From Blautia hansenii DSM 20583 (lineage in GTDB: Bacteria; Bacillota; Clostridia; Lachnospirales; Lachnospiraceae), in the NCBI RefSeq assembly GCF_002222595.2, contig NZ_CP022413.2:946001-1010000 (forward strand): a DNA stretch of 64,000 bases, given 5' to 3'. Below, piece after piece: positions 7,511 to 16,500 of the stretch. Position 1 is the first letter of the stretch; every line of letters begins with the position of its first letter. Below the pieces are notes generated by a model. It searched no databases. It saw nothing but the letters and a program-made list of their open reading frames with translations, and was not told the DNA's origin. The position numbers and the translations under genes were made by a program.

Positions 7511-8338
7511 ATGAAAAGTAGAGAAAAAAAAATTCTGGTGCTGTTGTTTATTGCATTGCTTTTTATTATGCCTGTAACAGGCTGCGGGACAACAAAGCTG
7601 GATAACCCCAATCAGAAACAGGAAAAAAGCGATGATTGGATGGAAGAAGAAAAGAAAGAAGAAACAAAAGAGACAGAGGAAACAGAGAAGGAAACACCAG
7701 CTTCAGAAGAAGAGGAATATTTAGATGTGGAGTCTGCGGAGGATGAAACCGTTGATTATTCTAAATATGAGGAAAAAAAGGAAACACAGAAACAGCAAAA
7801 CGGCGCAGTGGGCGGTGTGACTTACAGTGACGGAACAGATAAAGAGGAAGACCAATATCATACACAGCCTGTACCGGAAGGACAGCAAAAGCCGGTAGAG
7901 CCGGGAACAGTAGATATTGATAAAGATAAGGAATATACCTGTTATCTCAGTGTTTCATGCAGTACCATTTTAGACAATATGGAAAATCTCACAGAGGGAA
8001 AAGAGTCTTTAGTTCCAAAGGACGGTGTGATTTATAGTGAAAGAGAAGTAACCTTCTATGAAGGGGAGTCTGTTTTTGATGTACTGCAAAGAGAGATGAA
8101 GAATAATCGTATTCACATGGAGTCCAGCTTTACTCCAAAATATAACAGCGCTTATGTAGAGGGAATTAACAACCTTTATGAATTTGACTGCGGCCGTTGG
8201 TCTGGTTGGATGTATGAGGTAAATGGCTGGTACCCGAATTATGGTTGTAGTCGTTATATTGTGCAGCCGGGCGATGTGATAAAATGGAACTATACATGTG
8301 ATTTAGGTCGTGATTTAGGACAGACCTGGCCGGAGTAA
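7511..8338 (+). CDS. DUF4430 lipoprotein (transcobalamin beta-domain-like), probable corrinoid-binding partner
   Basis: 275 residues from ATG 7511, chosen because it gives a clean lipoprotein signal: KKILVLLFIALLFIMPVTGC with the lipobox Cys at 25. An ATG at 7472 would bury this inside the previous gene. Residues 26-135 are a Glu/Lys-rich spacer typical of wall-spanning lipoproteins. The C-terminal domain (about 140-275) carries YEGESVFDVLQREM, then SGWMYEVNGWYPNYGCS and GDVIKWNYTCDLGRDLG, diagnostic of DUF4430, a family related to the C-terminal beta domain of transcobalamin. The gene starts 5 bases after the alpha-barrel gene and ends 2 bases before ecfT. Inference: alpha-barrel and DUF4430 proteins sandwich a corrinoid at the cell surface and hand it to the importer. 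Confidence 0.85.
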   Translation: MKSREKKILVLLFIALLFIMPVTGCGTTKLDNPNQKQEKSDDWMEEEKKEETKETEETEKETPASEEEEYLDVESAEDETVDYSKYEEKKETQKQQNGAVGGVTYSDGTDKEEDQYHTQPVPEGQQKPVEPGTVDIDKDKEYTCYLSVSCSTILDNMENLTEGKESLVPKDGVIYSEREVTFYEGESVFDVLQREMKNNRIHMESSFTPKYNSAYVEGINNLYEFDCGRWSGWMYEVNGWYPNYGCSRYIVQPGDVIKWNYTCDLGRDLGQTWPE

Positions 8339-8340
8339 TT

Positions 8341-9234
8341 ATGAAACAAGACAATTTTTCAAGTTATCATCCGATTATTAATTTTGTTTATTTTGTACTG
8401 GTAATCGGATATTCAATGTTTATCATGCATCCTGTATTTTTAGGATTATCCTGTGTGGGAGGCATGGCATATTATATTTATTTAAAAAAATGGAAGGCGC
8501 TGAAAACAGCGCTTTGGATGATGCTGCCGGTGTTTCTTATATCAGCGGCAATTAATCCCTTATTTAATCATCAGGGTGTTACTTTAATTATGTATCTGAA
8601 AAATGGAAATCCTCTTACGTTGGAGTCAATCCTTTATGGTCTTGCAGCCGGTATCATGCTGGTGAGTGTATTGAACTGGTTTTCCTGTTATCAGGTGGTA
8701 ATGACATCAGACAAGTTTATCTATTTATTCGGAAAAGCAATTCCGGCAATGTCGTTGATTTTTTCTATGGTGCTTCGATTTGTTCCTAAATTTAAAAATC
8801 AGATAAAAAAAGTATCCGATGCACAGAAATGTATTGGACGTGATGTTACCAATGGAAATGTATTGATAAGGGCAAAGCATGGTATGAAAATCTTATCTGT
8901 GATGACAACATGGGCATTGGAAAATTCTGTGGAAACAGCAGATTCTATGCGTTCCCGTGGATATGGATTAAGAGGAAGAAATAATTTTTCTATTTATCGT
9001 TTTGATACAAGAGACAGAATATTCTTTTCTGTCTTACTTGTGTTTGGCAGTGTGATTTTGGGAGGAATTGTAACGAAACAAGTTTACTTTTTGTATTATC
9101 CTACTTTAGTGATGAATGAGAACACTTTGTGGGCGATAATGATTTATATTTTTTATGGAATTTTATGTTTCCTTCCAATTATTATAAATTTAGCAGAGGA
9201 TGTAAAATGGCACTATTTGAAATCAAAAATTTAA
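8341..9234 (+). CDS. ecfT: EcfT: energy-coupling-factor transporter transmembrane subunit
   Basis: 297 residues with about five to six membrane segments and the cytosolic coupling region ADSMRSRGYGLRGR, the Ala-Arg-Gly signature by which EcfT helices contact the ATPases. EcfT joins the substrate-binding S-component to the EcfA pair. The gene overlaps the ATPase gene by 28 bases and follows the DUF4430 lipoprotein by 2, so translation is coupled. Being inside a riboswitch operon suggests a dedicated (group I) importer rather than the shared housekeeping ECF module. Confidence 0.92.
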   Translation: MKQDNFSSYHPIINFVYFVLVIGYSMFIMHPVFLGLSCVGGMAYYIYLKKWKALKTALWMMLPVFLISAAINPLFNHQGVTLIMYLKNGNPLTLESILYGLAAGIMLVSVLNWFSCYQVVMTSDKFIYLFGKAIPAMSLIFSMVLRFVPKFKNQIKKVSDAQKCIGRDVTNGNVLIRAKHGMKILSVMTTWALENSVETADSMRSRGYGLRGRNNFSIYRFDTRDRIFFSVLLVFGSVILGGIVTKQVYFLYYPTLVMNENTLWAIMIYIFYGILCFLPIIINLAEDVKWHYLKSKI

Positions 9235-10895
9235 CATTTACTTACCCGGACGCAGAAAAGCCGGCAATTGAGAATATCCATTTATCCATTGAACCGGGAG
9301 AGTTCGTGGTAATATGCGGAAAGTCAGGTTGTGGAAAAACAACTCTGATGCGTCATTTTAAAACAGTTTTAAGCCCTTACGGAAAAAGAGAAGGGGAAAT
9401 TTTATTTTGTGGAGAGAGGTTAGAAGGAGTTTCCATGCGTACACAGTCAGCTGAAATTGGCTATGTACTGCAAAGTCCTGATAATCAGATTGTAACAGAT
9501 AAAGTATGGCATGAGCTGGCTTTTGGAGTGGAAAATCTAGGATATGACCAGCAGACTATTCGTTTAAGAGTAGCAGAAATGGCAAGCTTTTTCGGTATTC
9601 AGAATTGGTTTTCTAAAAATGTGGAAGAGCTTTCCGGAGGGCAGAAGCAGCTTTTAAATCTGGCTTCCGTGATGGCAATGCAGCCCAAAGTATTGGTTCT
9701 TGATGAACCTACTTCTCAGCTGGACCCTATTGCGGCAGGTGATTTTTTGTCTACCATTCGAAAAATTAATCTGGATTTGGGAATTACTGTGATTATGATT
9801 GAGCACAGGCTGGAAGAGGTATTCCCAATGGCGGACAAGGTGCTGGTATTGGAAGGCGGAAAGCAGACCTTTTTTGACAATCCCCGTATGGTAGGAAAAG
9901 CGCTGGCAGACAATGATTTATTTCTTGCAATGCCAAGTCCTGTGCAGATTTACAACGGAACAGGTCAGGAAGGCGAGTGTCCCCTTACTGTATGCGAGGG
10001 ACGAAATTGGTTGTCAGAGCATTATAAAGCAGAGCCTGAAAGGGAAAAAACAAAGGATAATGCAGAAAAATCTGCAAATAGGAAAGAAAAGCAGGAGTAT
10101 GTGATACAGGCAAAGGAACTTTGGTTTCGTTATGAAAGAGACGGACAGGATATTGTAAAGGATTTATCTTTGAAAGTGAAAAAAGGGGAGCTTTTCTGTA
10201 TTTTGGGTGGAAACGGAACAGGAAAGAGTACAACCTTATCTTTACTTTCCGGTATTCACAGACCTTATAGAGGAAAAATATTGTTAGATGGCAGAGATAT
10301 TCGTAAAATCAGCGACAAGGAGCTGTTTCATCATTTTTTAGGAGTGTTACCACAAAATCCTCAGAGCCTTTTTGTTGGAAATTCAGTAGAAGAAGATTTA
10401 TGGGAAATGATAGGAGGATTTTCCCCTATTCGTCATAAAGAGGATGAAAAACGAGTGGAAAGAGTAGTAGAAGATACAGAAATTGGACATCTTCTTCATG
10501 CACATCCTTATGATTTAAGTGGAGGGGAACAACAAAGGGCGGCACTGGCAAAGGTATTGCTTTTAGAACCACAGATTTTGCTTTTGGATGAACCTACTAA
10601 GGGGTTGGATGGTTTTTATAAAAGTAAGCTGGCTGGGATTTTCCGAAAGTTACAGGAAAAGGGAATTACTATTTTAATGGTTTCTCATGATATTGAGTTT
10701 TGTGCTTCTTATGGAGATACCTGTGCTATGTTTTTTGACGGGAGTATTGTAACTTCATGTAAAGCAAGGGAATTTTTTACAGGAAACAGCTTTTATACCA
10801 CAGCGGCAAATCGTATGGCAAGGCAGATTTTTCCTGATGCAATAACAGTAAAGGATGTGATTAAAGCATGCAGAAGAAGCAGGCAACAGGAGTAG
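9207..10895 (+). CDS. Fused EcfA-EcfA' ATPase of the cobalamin-operon ECF transporter
   Basis: 562 residues from ATG 9207 (AGAGGA upstream; the longer frame from 9129 lies within ecfT). Two complete ABC ATPase halves are joined by a charged linker (about residues 265-305). The first half has GKSGCGKTT, LSGGQKQ and VLVLDEPTSQLD; the second has GGNGTGKST, LSGGEQQR and ILLLDEPTKGLD, followed by a VSHD switch histidine (the first half has MIEH). In most Firmicutes the two EcfA proteins are separate genes; here they are one chain, fixing 1:1 stoichiometry. Both sites appear catalytically intact. Confidence 0.92.
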   Translation: MALFEIKNLTFTYPDAEKPAIENIHLSIEPGEFVVICGKSGCGKTTLMRHFKTVLSPYGKREGEILFCGERLEGVSMRTQSAEIGYVLQSPDNQIVTDKVWHELAFGVENLGYDQQTIRLRVAEMASFFGIQNWFSKNVEELSGGQKQLLNLASVMAMQPKVLVLDEPTSQLDPIAAGDFLSTIRKINLDLGITVIMIEHRLEEVFPMADKVLVLEGGKQTFFDNPRMVGKALADNDLFLAMPSPVQIYNGTGQEGECPLTVCEGRNWLSEHYKAEPEREKTKDNAEKSANRKEKQEYVIQAKELWFRYERDGQDIVKDLSLKVKKGELFCILGGNGTGKSTTLSLLSGIHRPYRGKILLDGRDIRKISDKELFHHFLGVLPQNPQSLFVGNSVEEDLWEMIGGFSPIRHKEDEKRVERVVEDTEIGHLLHAHPYDLSGGEQQRAALAKVLLLEPQILLLDEPTKGLDGFYKSKLAGIFRKLQEKGITILMVSHDIEFCASYGDTCAMFFDGSIVTSCKAREFFTGNSFYTTAANRMARQIFPDAITVKDVIKACRRSRQQE

Positions 10896-12211
10896 ATACA
10901 TGGGCAATGCTTCCCATATACGGAAGTATTTTTGTAATCATCTGTACGATTTTTTTGCCCTGGATTTCCATACCGGTATTGAAGTATTCGAAATTACCTA
11001 CAACCTATACCTTTTGGAATTTTGATGAATGTATACAGAATGTACAGAGAAGCATTCAAGAAGGTGGAAAGCTAAAAATGGATGCTTTTACGATACAGGA
11101 GTTGGAGATACTTCAAAATATTGGGCAGATTTTAAAGGTAACAGCAGTTTTTTTGATTGTTGCTATGCTTGTTTGTGGTATTGTTTCTTATAAAATGAAA
11201 AAGAAAGGTGTAGTATGGGTGAAAATTTTGTTTTTCATGTCTGCACTTCATCCTGTATTTATTTTTCTATTAATTGGAGCAGGAAATGTTTTTGTTAATG
11301 AAAGAATGGGACGCACCATTGATTTTATCAATCTTACTATACATAGTTATATTCAGATGACTTCATGGCAGTATGGACAGATGATTATTTCTGTACTTTT
11401 GTTTTTATTTTCAGGTAGATTTTTGGATACACAGGCAGAAAAAAAGCAGCAGATGTATATAGAAAGAAGTATGAAAAAAGATAAAAGAATAGGAAAAAGA
11501 ACATTGTTATCCTTGCTTTTGATTTTAGCGGCAATTCCTTTTGTTATCTTTTTTGGTATTTTCTTTTTAAATGACAGAAGTGATATTTTTATTTCTATGT
11601 GTATTATCGGTTTATCTATGATACCTTTTTGTATGGTATTTGAGGGGAGAAATCCTCAAGCAAGAGAAATCCTTTTAATTGCGGTTATGGCTGCTATTGC
11701 AGTGGTAGGAAGGATGGCATTTTTTATGGTACCCCAGTTTAAACCGGTGACAGCTATTGTGATTATTGCCGGTGTGGGATTGGGAGCAGAAGCCGGATTT
11801 TTAACAGGGGCTATGGCAGGCTTTGTTTCGAATTTCTTTTTCGGGCAGGGACCATGGACCCCATGGCAGATGTTTTCCTTTGGAATTATCGGTTTTCTGG
11901 CAGGCGTGATTTTCAGCAAGAGTAAAAAAAGAAAAGGAAGTCGAGAAGCAGAGTGGTTTCATGTTTTAACATTGTGTATTTTCGGTGGATTGGCAACACT
12001 TATTATTTATGGATTTTTAATGGATACTTCAACGGTATTCATGGCGTCACAGGAGCTGACGTGGCAATCCTTTTTGGCGGTTTATATCAGCGGATTTCCG
12101 TTTAATGTTATTCATGCAGTTTCAACGGTGATTTTTTTGTTTTTCCTGGCTCTTCCTATGGAGAGAAAATTAGACCGAATTAAAAAGAAATATGGAATTT
12201 TAGAAGTATAA
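10868..12211 (+). CDS. ECF S-component-like protein with a large N-terminal membrane extension, probable corrinoid-specific
   Basis: 447 residues, overlapping the ATPase gene by 28 bases. The C-terminal half (about 245-445) looks like an S-component. It has short hydrophobic helices, REILLIAVMAAIAVVGRMAFFMVPQFKPVTAIVIIAGVG in pieces, then GAEAGFLTGAMAGFVSNFFFGQGPWTPWQM, a glycine-rich binding loop typical of cobalamin-type S-components (CbrT-like). The N-terminal ~240 residues add about five membrane segments and an extracytoplasmic loop (residues 35-75) that ordinary 180-220-residue S-components lack. Substrate is inferred from the upstream B12 riboswitch. What the extension does is unknown; docking of the surface binding proteins is one possibility. 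Confidence 0.8.
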   Translation: MQKKQATGVDTWAMLPIYGSIFVIICTIFLPWISIPVLKYSKLPTTYTFWNFDECIQNVQRSIQEGGKLKMDAFTIQELEILQNIGQILKVTAVFLIVAMLVCGIVSYKMKKKGVVWVKILFFMSALHPVFIFLLIGAGNVFVNERMGRTIDFINLTIHSYIQMTSWQYGQMIISVLLFLFSGRFLDTQAEKKQQMYIERSMKKDKRIGKRTLLSLLLILAAIPFVIFFGIFFLNDRSDIFISMCIIGLSMIPFCMVFEGRNPQAREILLIAVMAAIAVVGRMAFFMVPQFKPVTAIVIIAGVGLGAEAGFLTGAMAGFVSNFFFGQGPWTPWQMFSFGIIGFLAGVIFSKSKKRKGSREAEWFHVLTLCIFGGLATLIIYGFLMDTSTVFMASQELTWQSFLAVYISGFPFNVIHAVSTVIFLFFLALPMERKLDRIKKKYGILEV

Positions 12212-12226
12212 AACAGGGGTGAAAGT

Positions 12227-13075
12227 ATGGGACAGGTACGTACATGGCATGCAGAAGCAAAAGATATTTTTAATTGCGAACAGGGAAAAAAATTCAAAGG
12301 AAGATTATTAGCGTTGGAGGATGTGTATCATAGTATAGACAATCAGGCTTTGAAAAATAATGTAAAGATTAAAAGTGTGAAGTTGGCAGACTCGGTAAAA
12401 GAAATCGGAAACCAGAGCTTTTATAATTGTACGGCTTTACGTGATATCAATTTGGAAAATGTCAGTCAAATTCGCTGGGAGTCTTTTTTAGGATGTGTAC
12501 ATTTAAAAGAAATAACCTTGTCTTCCGGTATCCGATATTTGGGAAGACGCTCTTTTTCAGGATGTAAAAGGTTAAACTGTGTAAAATTTGAAAAGAGTAC
12601 CATGCTAAAGGGAATTGAAGCCGGAGTTTTTCAAAATTGTGAAAGCATTGAAAAAATCAGTCTTCCAAAGGGACTTACAGAAATTGGAAACAAAGCATTT
12701 TACAAATGCACTTCTCTGAAAGATATAGAGCTTCCGGAAGGAATTCAGGTTATCGGAAACGAAGCTTTTTACCAGACGGCAATTCAGGGAATAAAACTGC
12801 CGTCAACACTTGTAGAAATCGGAAACAGTGCGTTTCTCAAATGCAGGTCATTAGAATTTGTTCAGATACCGGCATCTGTGAAAAAAATCGGAAGGTGGTC
12901 TTTTCACGGGTGCGGGCAGTTGAAAAAAGTGGAATTTTTGGGAGAGCCGGAGGAGATCGGCGAATGGATCATTAATAAAAGCACTGTAATCCGCTGTAAG
13001 AAGGGAAGCGGGATAGATGCGTACTGTAAGGAAAAAGAATTTCAAATAGAATATATAGATGAGGAATATACTTGA
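12227..13075 (+). CDS. BspA-type leucine-rich-repeat protein without signal peptide
   Basis: 282 residues built of about nine LRR_5 repeats of ~23 residues (EIGNQSFYNCTALRDINL, EIGNKAFYKCTSLKDIELPEG, KKIGRWSFHGCGQLKKVEF). Such repeats usually occur on surface proteins, but here the N-terminus (MGQVRTWHAEAKDIF) has no signal peptide or membrane helix, so the protein should be cytoplasmic. It starts 15 bases after the S-component gene with AGGGGTGAAAG before ATG, so it is probably the distal gene of the riboswitch operon. Its role is unknown. Confidence 0.8.
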   Translation: MGQVRTWHAEAKDIFNCEQGKKFKGRLLALEDVYHSIDNQALKNNVKIKSVKLADSVKEIGNQSFYNCTALRDINLENVSQIRWESFLGCVHLKEITLSSGIRYLGRRSFSGCKRLNCVKFEKSTMLKGIEAGVFQNCESIEKISLPKGLTEIGNKAFYKCTSLKDIELPEGIQVIGNEAFYQTAIQGIKLPSTLVEIGNSAFLKCRSLEFVQIPASVKKIGRWSFHGCGQLKKVEFLGEPEEIGEWIINKSTVIRCKKGSGIDAYCKEKEFQIEYIDEEYT

Positions 13076-13091
13076 GTGGGAGGTAAATAGG

Positions 13092-13271
13092 ATGAATGAT
13101 AGTAAAATTTCAAAAAAATATGTAATATTCATTATATTTTCGATTATTTTTCTGGTAACTCCCTATCCGCTTCTTTCTATTGCTATTCTTTTGAGTGGAA
13201 TATTATATTATTTGGATAAAATATGTGATTACTTGAAAAAAGATGGAAAAAATAAGTGGGAAAAGGAATAA
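13092..13271 (+). CDS. Small hypothetical membrane protein
   Basis: 59 residues from ATG 13092, with GGGAGG at 13078-13083; the in-frame start at 13059 lies inside the previous gene and lacks a site. Two short hydrophobic stretches (VIFIIFSIIFLVTPYPLLSI and AILLSGILYYL) are flanked by lysines. No family recognised. It ends 5 bases before the second riboswitch promoter, so it is likely the last gene of the first operon. Confidence 0.6.
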   Translation: MNDSKISKKYVIFIIFSIIFLVTPYPLLSIAILLSGILYYLDKICDYLKKDGKNKWEKE

Positions 13272-13275
13272 AGTC

Positions 13276-13304
13276 TTGACATATGTAGATAGAATGTGTA
13301 GTAT
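13276..13304 (+). promoter_or_regulatory. Sigma-A promoter of the second cobalamin-riboswitch gene
   Basis: TTGACA (13276-13281), 17 bases, TAGTAT (13299-13304). Spacing and sequence parallel the promoter at 4362. Confidence 0.8.
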
Positions 13305-13321
13305 AAAGGGGAAAGAAAAAG

Positions 13322-13475
13322 CATAACTGCATAGCTCTAATGGTCACTGACAAAATTATTTGATCAGTGTTAAAAAGGAAATCAGTGAAAATCTGATACA
13401 GTCACCTCTGCCGTGAAAGTAATTTGAAGTCGGAATACTTGCCATTACACACTTAAAGTTTTTCTAGGCTGAGGA
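13322..13475 (+). promoter_or_regulatory. Cobalamin (B12) riboswitch 2 (compact form)
   Basis: It shares with riboswitch 1 the opening ATAACTGCATAG, the core AAAAGGAAATCAGTGAAAATCTGATACAG (in pieces), CAGTCACCTCTGCCGTGAAAG, and a 3' box AAGTCGGAATACTTGCC, which deviates from AAGTCAGAACACCTGCC. The paired core segments co-vary (CCGG/CCGG in copy 1, TCAG/CTGA here), which supports a real RNA helix. It lacks the ~50-base peripheral arm present in copy 1. It should turn off the downstream surface protein when corrinoid is abundant. Confidence 0.85.
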
Positions 13476-13521
13476 TAGTTATGTGGTTTCTGTATAGAAT
13501 AATTTAATATGGTAAAATTAC

Positions 13522-13559
13522 AAAACACCTTTTGTCTGGAAAGATAAAAGGTGTTTTTT
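13522..13559 (+). terminator. Expression-platform terminator of cobalamin riboswitch 2
   Basis: 12-bp stem AAAACACCTTTT/AAAAGGTGTTTT followed by T residues, about 45 bases after the aptamer and 40 before the start codon. Confidence 0.85.
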
Positions 13560-13597
13560 GATATGCATACTATGCACATGAAAGGGGAAAAGAAGAT

Positions 13598-16500
13598 ATG
13601 AAGCAAAAGAGATATTCTTTTGGAAAGCAGTTGCTCAGCATGCTTTTGGTAATGGTTTTACTTTTGTCAGGGATTACCGTGCCGGTAAAAGCAGATAATA
13701 GTCAGAAAGAGCAGGTAAACGCAAAGGAACAGCCATACGTGTATTTTCAATATGATGATGGCAGAATTCAGGAAATGGGTGAGGATAATACTTTTACCCT
13801 AAATTTGTTGGATACAGGTAACTTTGTTCTTGCAGGAACAGATAAACGTCCGGATTGGAATTTTTCTGCTCGTGTACAGGTATCAGACACAGAGTATCAG
13901 AAGCATTATTGGGTGAATTCAAAAGGACGATATGTTCCGTTTGATGTAAGAAAAGTAGAAGGTTATGTTTGTAATGCAGATAATCCTGGGGAAGTTTTTC
14001 AGACCTTTTCTATTGATAATGTATCCAGTGAAATTGAAGAAGTAAAAGCTTTTATAGGTAATCAAGAAGTTTCTCTGGACAAACCATATCAGGTAGAAGG
14101 AACTGCCAGTGGAAATGTATCAATAAAAGGCAGGGTAAAAGGGGAAGAAGAGTTTAAAACAATTCCTGTGGAAGCTTTGCATTTTGAAACAGTAAGTGGA
14201 CCGGGACTGTTTTATGGAACAGGAACCTTTGCAATGCAGGAAGCCGGAGAAGCTATATTTAAAGCTTCTTTATACGAAAACAGAAATCTTGCGGCGGAAT
14301 TTAAAGTAATATCAGGAGCAGTAAAATTACAGGATTTTACAGTAACAGTACCAAAGGTTTGGGAGATTGATAGCTGGAATGGTTTGGGCGGATATTATGT
14401 AGGAATAACAAAAGGACAGAATACAGAGAAAAATTTCAATCTTAGTTTTGTACCATATAACGCAACAAATCAGAAACTTGTATGGGAAGCTTTGACACCT
14501 GATATTGCGGAGTATATGGAAGCTTTCGGAAATGGAATTGTTCCGAAAAAAGCAGGGGTGGCGAAATTTAAAATCTCAAGTGAAGAAAATCCAGAAATTT
14601 CTAAAGAAGTCAGTGTAGAATTTCGTTACAAAGATACACTAAAAGATGCGAAAGCGGACAAAGAGGTTTATGAGCTACTTGATGGAGATTATGTAACATT
14701 TCAGATTAATACAACACCTTCAAACGCCACAGAGCAGAGATTTCAATGGTCTTACAGTCAAGATGGAATTGTAAAAGTAACAGACAGTGTTGAAGCAGAT
14801 GTATGGGATGTAAATGCACCGAAAAAAACACTTCATTACATGGAGGCTTTGAATGAGGGAGAAGTTACAGTAATTGGTGTTCCATATGATACAACCGGTG
14901 ATTGTAAAAATGTAGAATTTACTGTACGTGTTGCAAAAGAAGAAGTTGCTCCGGAGGAAGTAGATTATCTGAAGGTAGCAAAAGAAGATATTGAGCACGG
15001 AACAGCTTATCTGTCAAAACAAAGTCTGGAAAAATACGGAAATGAATGGAATCTCTTTACGCTTTTACGTTCAGGAAAAGAAGTAAGTCAAGAAACACTG
15101 GATAAATATTATGCGAGTGTGGAAAAACAAGTAAAAGAAAAAGTAGATAAAATGCGTGCTACAGATTTAGCCAGAGTGATTATTACATTAGAAGCTATGG
15201 GTAAAAATCCGCAGAACGTAAGTGATGTGAATTTATTTGAAAAACTATACAATAGTAAATCTATGGCATCAGATACATCTAATTGTCCAATTTGGGCGTT
15301 GATTGCTTTAGATGGATGGAAATCAGAAATTCCTTCAGATGCACTGTGGACAAGAGAAAAATTAATTGAACAAATCTTAAGCTTCCAGACAGAACAAGGT
15401 GGATTTGGACTTTTTGATAATAAGAGCTCAAGCATTGATATGACAGGTATGGCATTACAGGCATTGGCACCTTACTATCAAGATGATAAATACCCTAAAG
15501 TAAAAAAAGCAGTAGATAAAACTTTAGATTATTTAAAAAAACAGAAAACAGAAAATGCAGGATATTTAGATGGTGGCAAAGAAAATAGTTGTACAACTGC
15601 ACAGGTACTTACTGCTCTTGCAGCATTGAAGATTGATCCAATGAATGCTGATGAGGGATTTACATCTAATGAAAATAATATAGTGAAAAATCTTCACAGC
15701 TATAAAACAGAAGATGGATTTGGCTGGCAGGATGGAAAACAGACAAATGGTATGGCAGTACAGCAAGTAACTTACGCATTAGAAGCATACAGACGTCTTG
15801 TAGAAAATAAAAACAGTTTATATGATATTACAGATACAAAACCTCAAACTCCCGATAATGAAAGTGGTCATGTAGTTATTTCTGTAGAGCGTTTTACAAT
15901 CGGTCAGGGTTATATTTATGAACCAGTTTTTGTTCCGTTTGAAAAGGGAGATAATGCAGCCACTTTATTGAAAAAAGTGATTGGAAAAGAAAATTTTGTA
16001 GGAGAAGATACATATTTAGAAGCTATTGTAGGTGGTGATTTAGGAACAGATAAGGTAGTAGTACCGGAATATATTGAAAAACTCAGTAATGGAAGTGTGA
16101 CAACAGAGACTGCCAGAGAATGGGGAAATGAAGATAACGGAGATGGTGGAGATGCACTGGGAGAATTCGATTACAGCAACTACTCCGGATGGATGTACCA
16201 TGTAAATGGAGAAGAAGTAGGATATGGAATTGCATCTTATAAACCAAAAGATGGAGATGTATTGAGATTTCAGTTTACCATGTATGGATATGGAACAGAT
16301 TTAACAGGACGTCAATGGGGAAATCCAAATCCTATTATTGATATCTGCAATAAAGACGAAATTACAAAATTAATGGCAGAAGTAAATGCAGATAGAGAAA
16401 AAATGATGGCAGTGCCGGAAGTAAAAGCAGCGTACGATGAAGCTGTAAAATTAGTATCAGCGGTAATCACTCCAAAAGAAGAAATTGATGCGGCAGCAGC

